DNA from: DATLYH01 sp035575035
Lineage (GTDB): Bacteria > Planctomycetota > Planctomycetia > Gemmatales > Gemmataceae
NCBI GenBank assembly: GCA_035575035.1
Contig: DATLYH010000203.1
Span: 1-12,973, forward strand
Direction: 5' to 3'
DNA length: 12,973 nucleotides
The number at the start of each line of letters is the position of its first letter. Position 1 is the first letter of the stretch. Positions 1-5,499 of this stretch are shown piece by piece. Both the position numbers and the translations under genes were made by a program. Under the pieces are notes generated by a model. That model made no database searches and was not told where the DNA came from. It saw only the letters and a list, made by a program, of their open reading frames with translations.

Positions 1-50
1 CGACCGGCGGAGCCAAACCCCTGAATGTTCACCAGCCGCGCCGGATTGGC

Positions 51-75
51 CCCAAGGGGGTGGTTCTCCCTTGGG
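51..75 (+). promoter_or_regulatory. Stem-loop in the infC leader
   Basis: CCCAAGGG (51-58) is the exact reverse complement of CCCTTGGG (68-75), giving an 8-bp stem with a 9-nt loop. It lies 43 nt before the infC Shine-Dalgarno sequence. No T-run follows, so it is not a standard intrinsic terminator. Leaders upstream of infC-rpmI-rplT carry autoregulatory RNA structures in other bacteria, for example the L20 leader in Bacillus. That comparison is the only reason to suspect a role; the hairpin itself is what the sequence shows. The rest of 1-132 holds no gene that I can support. One frame ends in TGA at 22-24 and could be the tail of an upstream gene, but only seven codons are visible. Confidence 0.35.
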
Positions 76-117
76 AAGGATTGCTGCTCCGCCGAGTAAC
101 GCTGCCGGGCCCAAAGC

Positions 118-135
118 AAAGGAGGCCGAGGTATT
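118..135 (+). promoter_or_regulatory. Shine-Dalgarno and AUU start of infC
   Basis: AAAGGAGG (118-125) is a near-perfect anti-16S match and sits 7 nt before an ATT codon at 133-135. No ATG, GTG or TTG lies in frame between this site and the GTG at 211, which has no good ribosome binding site and would remove the N-terminal IF3 residues ending RVNEQIR. A rare AUU start on infC is known from E. coli, where IF3 rejects it and so represses its own synthesis. Confidence 0.8.
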
Positions 136-669
136 CCCCCCCCTGACCGCTACTCGCATCACGATCGGGAACGGACCCAGAGGGTCAACGAGCAAATCCG
201 GATCAGCCCGGTGCGCCTGATCGGTGTCAACGGCGAGCTGCTGGGCGTGGTGCCGACTTCCCAGGCCCTGGAGATGGCCCGCGAGGCCAACCTTGACCTG
301 GTGGAGGTGGCCCCCAATGAACGGCCGCCGGTCTGCAAGATCATGGACTATGGCAAGTTCCGCTACCAGCAGTCGCACAAAAAAGGCAAGCAGAAGGCCC
401 ACCAGCAAAAGCTCAAGGAGATCCGCGTCCGGCCCAAGACGGGCGAGCACGACGTCGAAGTGAAGGTCAACCAGGCCCGCCGCTTCCTGGAACACAAGGA
501 CAAGGTGTTGGTCAACGTCCTGTTCCGCGGCCGGGAGCTGCAACACATTGAAGAAGGGCAGCGGGTCATTCAGACCATCCTGGAGAAACTCGCCGACGTC
601 GCCAAGATCGAACGCCCCCCCTCGCTGGAAGGGAAGCGCATGACCACCATGCTCGCCCCCAAGTCCTGA
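133..669 (+). CDS. infC: Translation initiation factor IF-3
   Basis: IF3 binds the 30S subunit, keeps it from joining 50S early and checks the start codon and initiator tRNA. From the ATT start the protein has 178 residues, the usual IF3 length of about 180. The N-domain signature RVNEQIRISPVRLIG begins near residue 17, followed by the family stretch PPVCKIMDYGKFRY. A Lys-rich linker comes next (HKKGKQK), then the C-domain with IRVRP, RRFLEHKDKV and the FRGRE motif. Starting at GTG 211 would give 152 residues and cut the beginning of the N-domain, so ATT 133 is preferred. A run of eight C (136-143) follows the start; a length error there would change the N-terminus. The gene heads the conserved infC-rpmI-rplT-pheS-pheT order. 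Autoregulation through the AUU codon is likely by analogy with E. coli. Confidence 0.95.
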   Translation: MPPPDRYSHHDRERTQRVNEQIRISPVRLIGVNGELLGVVPTSQALEMAREANLDLVEVAPNERPPVCKIMDYGKFRYQQSHKKGKQKAHQQKLKEIRVRPKTGEHDVEVKVNQARRFLEHKDKVLVNVLFRGRELQHIEEGQRVIQTILEKLADVAKIERPPSLEGKRMTTMLAPKS

Positions 670-684
670 GCCGCGACGGGAGGG

Positions 685-714
685 CTGCACGGTCGGCCAG
701 CTTTTCCCTATAAT
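685..714 (+). promoter_or_regulatory. Candidate promoter for rpmI-rplT
   Basis: TATAAT at 709-714 is a perfect sigma70-type -10 box in otherwise very GC-rich DNA. A weak -35 candidate, CTGCAC at 685-690, lies 18 nt upstream. The site is 40 nt after the infC stop and about 130 nt before rpmI, so transcription would begin near 721 and read through the hairpin at 777-801. Internal promoters for L35/L20 are known in other bacteria. The weak -35 limits confidence. Confidence 0.5.
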
Positions 715-776
715 AGGATTTCCTCTCGTGGAGGGAAGTTTCCCGGCGAGGGCGACCAGGGTTAAAGCGAGGAGCA

Positions 777-811
777 GGCCCCCTGGCTCGTACCAGGGGC
801 CTTTTCTTTTT
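777..811 (+). terminator. Intrinsic terminator or attenuator before rpmI
   Basis: CCCCTGG (780-786) and CCAGGGG (793-799) form a perfect 7-bp stem around a 6-nt loop. It extends by two G-C pairs past a bulged C (777-778 with 800-801). A T-rich tract, TTTTCTTTTT (802-811), follows directly, which is the standard form of a Rho-independent terminator. It ends 20 nt before the rpmI Shine-Dalgarno. It lies downstream of the candidate promoter at 685-714 and inside the infC-rpmI spacer, so it could end the infC message, attenuate rpmI-rplT, or both. L20-controlled attenuation is known for this operon in Bacillus; whether it applies here is inference. Confidence 0.7.
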
Positions 812-843
812 GGGCGGCGGCCCGGCCGGCAAGGAGTCGTACC

Positions 844-1044
844 ATGCCAAAGATGAAAACCCACAAGGGCTCCAAGAAGCGGTTCCGGGTGACGGCCCGC
901 GGCAAACTGAAGCGGCGCAAGGCCGGCAAGAGGCATCTCCTCAGCCACAAGCCCGGCAAGCGCAAGCGGCACCTCCGCGGCAGCGTCATTGAAACCGGCC
1001 GAATGGCCAAGCGCTACATCCGCATCATGGGCGGGGACGCGTGA
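844..1044 (+). CDS. rpmI: 50S ribosomal protein L35 (bL35)
   Basis: L35 is a small basic protein of the large ribosomal subunit. The 66-residue product has the family start MPKMKTHKGSKKRF, the repeated Lys/Arg stretches and HLLSHKPGKRKR, and matches the usual length of 64-66. The ATG at 844 has AAGGAG at 831-836, spaced 7 nt. It lies between infC and rplT as in most bacteria. A 174-nt spacer with a promoter and a terminator-like hairpin separates it from infC, so its expression is probably partly independent. The identity is secure from both sequence and position. Confidence 0.97.
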   Translation: MPKMKTHKGSKKRFRVTARGKLKRRKAGKRHLLSHKPGKRKRHLRGSVIETGRMAKRYIRIMGGDA

Positions 1045-1050
1045 GGTGAG

Positions 1051-1153
1051 AAGGACGAAGGACGAAACAGCCGGCCGGCAGGGAAGCCAGCCCCTTGAGG
1101 GCAGACGCCCTCGTACCCTTCGTCAGGCGTCATTAGGAATTTGTCATTGTCCT
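1051..1153. repeat. Imperfect inverted repeat in the rpmI-rplT spacer
   Basis: The spacer begins with two tandem copies of GGACGAA (1053-1066). Its far side (about 1139-1153) reads TTTGTCATTGTCCT, whose reverse complement AGGACAATGACAAA resembles the first arm. Between them is a compact hairpin, GAGGGC (1097-1102) with GCCCTC (1107-1112). Palindromic units of this sort are typical of scattered intergenic repeats. No protein is evident in the spacer. I cannot count copies elsewhere in the genome, so its repeat status is provisional. Confidence 0.35.
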
Positions 1154-1188
1154 CTTTCCCCGGCGGGCAGCCGGGAGCGGGTTGAAAC

Positions 1189-1563
1189 ATGACACGTGCT
1201 CGCAGCGGCAAGACGGTTCTGCGCAAGCGCCGCCGGCTCCGTCGGCTCACCAAAGGGTTCGTGATGGGCCGGCATAATCTCTATCGCCAGGCGATCGTTA
1301 CCCTGATCCGCAGCCGGGTGTATGCCTACCGCGACCGGCGGGTGCGGAAGCGCGACTTCCGCCGCTTGTGGATCATCCGCATCAACGCCGCCTGCCGGAT
1401 GCGCGGCCTGCGCTACAGCCAGTTCATCGCCGGCTTGCAGCGCGCCCGTGTGGCCCTGGACCGCAAGATCCTCGCCGACCTGGCCGTCCATTTCCCCGAT
1501 GTCTTTACCAAGGTCGTGGAGCTGGCGCGGGCCCACCTGCCGCCGGCGGCCGCGTCGGCCTGA
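1189..1563 (+). CDS. rplT: 50S ribosomal protein L20 (bL20)
   Basis: L20 binds 23S rRNA early in 50S assembly and in several bacteria represses its own operon by binding the leader mRNA. The 124-residue product shows the family layout. A long basic N-terminal arm (RKRRRLRRLTKGFVMGRHNL) precedes a globular domain with RDRRVRKRDFRRLWI.RINAACR and YSQFI.GL......LDRK.LADLA. The N-terminus, MTRARSGKTVLRKRR, departs from the common MARVKRG start but keeps the basic pattern. ATG 1189 has a weak GGGAG at 1173-1177, 11 nt upstream, so translation may be modest or regulated. The length fits the usual 115-125. The C-terminal tail PPAAASA is low complexity. Confidence 0.96.
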   Translation: MTRARSGKTVLRKRRRLRRLTKGFVMGRHNLYRQAIVTLIRSRVYAYRDRRVRKRDFRRLWIIRINAACRMRGLRYSQFIAGLQRARVALDRKILADLAVHFPDVFTKVVELARAHLPPAAASA

Positions 1564-1592
1564 GTCGCGGAATTGCAGCGGCCCCCTCCCTT

Positions 1593-1650
1593 ACCAGCCC
1601 TGAGCGCCAGCGAGGGGGGCTGCGGCCCCTCGCTGGCGCTCAGGGCTGGT
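1593..1650. repeat. Perfect 25-bp palindrome between rplT and pheS
   Basis: Positions 1593-1617 are the exact reverse complement of 1626-1650, leaving an 8-nt loop. The right arm carries the core CGCTGGCGCTCAGGGCTGGT. The arms have no mismatch over 25 pairs, and a short T-rich stretch, GATTTT, follows at 1652-1657. The element fills most of the 100-nt spacer and ends 13 nt before the pheS start. It could end the rplT message, but perfect pairing and a core of this kind are more typical of dispersed extragenic palindromes in planctomycete genomes (my recollection, not verifiable here). An mRNA hairpin this stable so near pheS would also affect ribosome access. Confidence 0.85.
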
Positions 1651-1663
1651 TGATTTTCCTCCC

Positions 1664-2686
1664 ATGTCCGAGCTTGCTTCGCTGGAAGAACGCGCCCTCA
1701 AGGAACTGCACGACTGCGCCGACGAGGCCACCGCCCGCGCCTGGTACAGCCGCTACTTCGGCGAGCAAGGCGAGGTGACGCGGGCCTTGAAGAAGGTGGG
1801 CACGCTTCCCCGCGAGCAGCGCCCCGAGTACGGCCGGCAGGCAAACCAGGTCAAGCAAACCCTGACGGCGGCCTACGAGCAGGCGCTGGCCCGGATCAAG
1901 GATCGCGAGCTGGAGCGCAGCCTCCAGGCCGACGCCCTCGACGTGACCTTGCCGGGCCGGCCGGTGCGGCGCGGCCGGCTCCATGTCGCCACCCAAATCC
2001 TGCGCCAGATCTACGCCATCTTCGCCGACATGGGTTTCCAGATCTATCGCAGCCGCGAGGTGGAAGACGACCTGACCAACTTCGAACTGCTCAACATGCC
2101 GCCGCACCACCCTGCCCGCGACCTGTGGGACACCTTCCATACCACCACTCCGGGCGTGCTGCTGCGAACGCACACCTCGCCCGGCCAGATCCATGTGATG
2201 CGCGAACTCTGCCCCAAGCCGATCCGCGTCATCTTGCCGGGCATGTGCTACCGCTACGAGGCGATCACCGTCCGCAGCGAAATCCAGTTTTTGCAGGTCG
2301 AGGGGCTGGCGATCGGCGACCGGGTCACCATGGCCGACCTGAAGGGGACCATCATCAGCTTTGCCCGCCGGCTGTTCGGCGCGGAGCGGCAAGTGCGCAT
2401 CCGCTCCAGCTACTTCCCGTTCACCGAGCCGTCCATCGAGGTGGACATGGACTGCATCCTCTGCGGCGGTCGCGGCTGCGGGCTGTGCAAGGGGACCGGC
2501 TGGCTGGAAATCATGGGGGCCGGCATGGTCCATCCGGTGGTGCTCCGCCACGGCGGTTACGACCCAGAGCGGTTCAGCGGTTTCGCCTTCGGCATGGGAC
2601 CGCAACGGATCGCCCAGCTGAAATACGCCATCGACGACATCCGCCTGTACTGGGCCAACGACCTGCGGTTCCTGGAGCAGTTCTAG
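1664..2686 (+). CDS. pheS: Phenylalanine-tRNA ligase, alpha subunit
   Basis: PheS is the catalytic subunit of the alpha2-beta2 enzyme that charges tRNA-Phe with phenylalanine. The 340 residues start with the helical tRNA-binding coiled coil (about 1-90), then the class II core. Visible core motifs are RTHTSPGQ (168-175), the motif 2 region YRYEAIT...FLQVEG (197-214), FTEPSIEVDM (253-262) and motif 3 GMGPQRIAQLKYAIDDIR (310-327). Four cysteines at 264, 267, 272 and 275 form a CxxC-CxxC knuckle that can hold zinc, a feature of many bacterial PheS proteins. The length is normal. ATG 1664 lacks a clear Shine-Dalgarno and begins just after a 25-bp palindrome, which is odd for an essential gene. 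Its partner pheT follows after 167 nt. Confidence 0.97.
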   Translation: MSELASLEERALKELHDCADEATARAWYSRYFGEQGEVTRALKKVGTLPREQRPEYGRQANQVKQTLTAAYEQALARIKDRELERSLQADALDVTLPGRPVRRGRLHVATQILRQIYAIFADMGFQIYRSREVEDDLTNFELLNMPPHHPARDLWDTFHTTTPGVLLRTHTSPGQIHVMRELCPKPIRVILPGMCYRYEAITVRSEIQFLQVEGLAIGDRVTMADLKGTIISFARRLFGAERQVRIRSSYFPFTEPSIEVDMDCILCGGRGCGLCKGTGWLEIMGAGMVHPVVLRHGGYDPERFSGFAFGMGPQRIAQLKYAIDDIRLYWANDLRFLEQF

Positions 2687-2701
2687 GCCCGAAGGCCCGC
2701 C

Positions 2702-2774
2702 CGGTAGGCTGTAGGGCAGATGAACCGTGGCTCCCGGTCGCAACCAATGCGGACGATCTTCCTACGGCCTACCG
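2702..2774. repeat. Inverted repeat between pheS and pheT
   Basis: CGGTAGGCTGTAG (2702-2714) pairs with CTACGGCCTACCG (2762-2774): 12 of 13 positions are Watson-Crick and the remaining one is a G-T wobble. The 47-nt centre has no evident coding content. Such GTAGG/CCTAC palindromes look like dispersed intergenic repeats. Copy number elsewhere cannot be judged from this window. Confidence 0.6.
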
Positions 2775-2806
2775 CCTAGCATGATGAAGAAGGTACACCC
2801 CCCAAG

Positions 2807-2834
2807 CCCCAGGGCGGGTCGTCGAGCCCTGGGG
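2807..2834 (+). promoter_or_regulatory. Hairpin just before pheT
   Basis: CCCCAGGGC (2807-2815) and GCCCTGGGG (2826-2834) form a perfect 9-bp stem with a 10-nt loop, ending 19 nt before the pheT ATG. No T-run follows, so it is not a clear terminator. It may protect or shape the 5' end of the pheT message, or be a second palindromic unit beside the repeat at 2702-2774. Confidence 0.5.
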
Positions 2835-2853
2835 GAACATGGGATAACTCACC

Positions 2854-5373
2854 ATGAAAGTCCCTCTGAGCTGGCTGCGTGACTACGTGGACCTGACCCT
2901 GCCGACGGCCCAGCTGGTCGAGCGGCTGACGCTGGTCGGCCTGGAGGTGGCCGGCGTGCGCGTCGTCGGCCTGCCGGTCCCCGAGGGGCTGCACGCCAAG
3001 AACGTCGAGGCCGGCCCGGCCTGGGACCGCGACAAGGTTGTCATTGCCCAGGTGCTCGGCGTCGAGAAGCACCCCAACGCCGACCGGCTCACCCTGGTGA
3101 CGCTCGAGTACGGGGCGGCCCAGCCCAAGACGGTCGTCACCGGCGCCCCCAATCTCCAGGTCGGCGACCGCGGCCAAAAGGTCGTCCTCGGCCTGGCCGG
3201 CACCACCTACTTCGACGGCCATGTCACTCCCAAGGCGCTGCGCAAGCTCGAGCCCAAGGCTGTCCGCGGCATCATGAACGATGCCATGGTCATGTCCGAG
3301 TTCGAGTTGGGCATCTCCGACGAGCACGCCGGCATCATTATCCTGGAAGATGAGGCCCCGGTCGGCGTGCCGCTGGCCGACTTCATGGGCGATGTGATCA
3401 TCGAGATCGACGTGCTCCCCAACATGGCCCGCTGCCTGGCGATGATCGGCGTGGCCCGCGAGGTGGCCGCTTTCACCGGCCAAGCACTCCGCCTCCCGCC
3501 GCACACCGTCGAGGCGGCCGGCGAGCCGATCGCGGGACAGGTGGCTGTCCAGATCGAGGACCCGCAGTTGTGCGCCCGCTACGCCGCCGCCCTGCTCAAG
3601 GGGGTGAAGGTCGGCCCGGCCCCCGGCTGGATGCAAAGGCGGTTGGCCTCTGCCGGCATGCGGCCGATCAACAACATTGTCGATATCACCAACTACGTGA
3701 TGCTCGAGTGGGGCCAGCCGCTGCATGCCTTCGACTACGACAAGCTGCGCGCCCGGGCCGGCGGCCAGGCCCCCACCATCATCGTCCGCCCCGCCCGGAC
3801 CGGCGAAACGATCCGGACGCTCGACGGCACGCTGCGGCCGCTGACCCCCGAGAACCTGGTCATCGCCGACACCGCCGGACCAATCGCCCTTGCCGGCGTC
3901 ATGGGTGGGGCTGACACCGAGGTGTCCGAAGAGACCACGAACATCCTCCTGGAGTCGGCCAACTTCGACTTCATCAGTGTCCGCCGGACCATGCGGGCGC
4001 TGAACCTGCCGAGCGAGGCCGGCCTCCGTTTCAGCCGGGGCATCCACCCGGAGACGGTCCGGCCGGCTGCCGAGCGTGCCGCCGAGCTGATGCGCCGGTA
4101 TGCCGGGGCCGTCGTGTGCAAGGGCCTGGTGGACGCCTACCCCGCGCCGCTGCCGCCGCAGGTCATTCACCTGGAGATGAAGGAGGTCCGCCGTATCCTC
4201 GGCATGGACTTCCCGACGGCGGAGGCCGTCCGCATCCTCCGGGCGCTGGAGTTCCAGGTTGAGCCGGCCGGGCCCGAGACGCTGCGGGTTGTCACGCCGC
4301 CGCACCGCCGCGATATCCAGGAGGGGAGCGCCGACCTGATCGAGGAATTGGTCCGCGTTTACGGTTACGACCGCCTGCCGGCGACACTGCTGGCCGACCC
4401 GCTTCCCGAGCAGCGCACCAATCCGTCCCTGGAATTGGAAGAGCGCGTCCGCGACCTGTTGGTGAACGTTGGGCTTCAGGAGGTGATCACCTACTCGCTG
4501 ACCACGCCGGAGCGGGAAGCGCCGCTCCAGCCGCCGCCGGCCGAGTACATCCGCCTGGTCAACCCGATCAGCAGCGAGCGGGTGGTGATGCGGCACACGG
4601 TGCTGGCGGGGGTGCTCGAAGTGGCAGCCGCCAACCTGCGCCACACCGAGGACGTGCGGCTGTTCGAGGTCGGCCCGGTCTATCTGCCGCGGCCGGGGGA
4701 GAAGCTCCCCGACGAGCCGCGACGGTTGGCCCTGGTGATGACGGGGCGGCGTCAGCCGGAGTTCTGGGGCGACACGGCCGCCGGCCCGGCCCCCCTGCTG
4801 GACTTCTTCGATCTCAAAGGTGTCATAGAAACGCTGACCGGGGCCCTGCATCTGGCGGAGGTGTCCTACCGCCCGGCGTCGGCGGCTTATCTGCACCCTG
4901 GCCGGGCCGCTGAGCTGCTGCTCGCAGATCAGCCGGTGGGCAGCTTCGGCCAGCTGCACCCCCGGGTTGCCGAGACGTTTGCGCTGGGCGGCCGGGTGGT
5001 GCTGGTCGGCGAGTTCGACCTGGAGGCGATCCTGGCCCGGGTGCCGCCGCGCTTCGCCTACATCCCGGTGCCGCGCTTCCCTGCCGCCCGGCGCGATATT
5101 GCCGTCATCGTGGACGAAACGGTCCCGGCCGAGCGCGTCATGGCGGAGATCCGAGCGGCCGGCGGCACGCTGCTGCGCGGCATCCGCCTGTTCGACCTCT
5201 ATCGCGGTGAGAGCATTCCCGCCGGCAAAAAGAGCCTGGCCTACGCCCTGACCTACCAGGCCGACGACCGCACCCTCACCGACAAGGAAGTGGACCGGGC
5301 CCACAAGAAAATTGCCGACCGGCTCAAGCACATGCTCCAGGCCCAGATCCGCGGCGAAGAGATCAACAAATGA
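2854..5373 (+). CDS. pheT: Phenylalanine-tRNA ligase, beta subunit
   Basis: PheT forms the heterotetramer with PheS, binds tRNA-Phe and hydrolyses mischarged Tyr-tRNA. The 839 residues are full length (usual 780-840). The start MKVPLSWLRDYVDL is the family N-terminus. The EMAP/OB-type tRNA-binding domain follows (about 60-175) with KHPNADRLTLV. The B3/B4 editing domain lies around 235-410 with MRPINNIVDITNYVMLEWGQ and HAFDYDKL. The B5 domain is near 430-505 (PPHRRDIQ, DLIEELVRVYGYD). A catalytically inactive class II-like core follows. The FDX-ACB anticodon-binding domain closes the protein (about 745-838; VPRFPAARRDIA.IVD, GKKSLAYALTYQADDRTLTDKEV). ATG 2854 has no strong ribosome binding site. 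A long reading frame antisense to it is only a by-product of high third-position GC. Confidence 0.98.
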   Translation: MKVPLSWLRDYVDLTLPTAQLVERLTLVGLEVAGVRVVGLPVPEGLHAKNVEAGPAWDRDKVVIAQVLGVEKHPNADRLTLVTLEYGAAQPKTVVTGAPNLQVGDRGQKVVLGLAGTTYFDGHVTPKALRKLEPKAVRGIMNDAMVMSEFELGISDEHAGIIILEDEAPVGVPLADFMGDVIIEIDVLPNMARCLAMIGVAREVAAFTGQALRLPPHTVEAAGEPIAGQVAVQIEDPQLCARYAAALLKGVKVGPAPGWMQRRLASAGMRPINNIVDITNYVMLEWGQPLHAFDYDKLRARAGGQAPTIIVRPARTGETIRTLDGTLRPLTPENLVIADTAGPIALAGVMGGADTEVSEETTNILLESANFDFISVRRTMRALNLPSEAGLRFSRGIHPETVRPAAERAAELMRRYAGAVVCKGLVDAYPAPLPPQVIHLEMKEVRRILGMDFPTAEAVRILRALEFQVEPAGPETLRVVTPPHRRDIQEGSADLIEELVRVYGYDRLPATLLADPLPEQRTNPSLELEERVRDLLVNVGLQEVITYSLTTPEREAPLQPPPAEYIRLVNPISSERVVMRHTVLAGVLEVAAANLRHTEDVRLFEVGPVYLPRPGEKLPDEPRRLALVMTGRRQPEFWGDTAAGPAPLLDFFDLKGVIETLTGALHLAEVSYRPASAAYLHPGRAAELLLADQPVGSFGQLHPRVAETFALGGRVVLVGEFDLEAILARVPPRFAYIPVPRFPAARRDIAVIVDETVPAERVMAEIRAAGGTLLRGIRLFDLYRGESIPAGKKSLAYALTYQADDRTLTDKEVDRAHKKIADRLKHMLQAQIRGEEINK

Positions 5374-5423
5374 CAGTTGCAACCGAGGAGCCAGGCCTTG
5401 AGAATGGGAGAGAAGATGCAAGT

Positions 5424-5446
5424 GCCGGCGGGCCGTTCGCGCCGGC
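5424..5446. other. Small hairpin after pheT
   Basis: GCCGGCG (5424-5430) and CGCCGGC (5440-5446) form a 7-bp stem with a 9-nt loop in the 126-nt gap between pheT and the next gene. No T-tract follows, so it is weak as a terminator. In DNA this GC-rich, a stem of this size can arise by chance. Confidence 0.25.
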
Positions 5447-5499
5447 TGCTGGCTGCCGCGAGTGCAAGCATGGGTCTGTTAATGGATAGGGGGGCTTTT

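Noticed and set aside
2776..5421. 881-codon open frame antisense to pheT
   Set aside because: It is exactly opposite a full-length pheT, has no family features and is a standard artefact of strong third-position GC. The same holds for the long antisense frames opposite pheS (1640-2743) and hemG (6629-8128).
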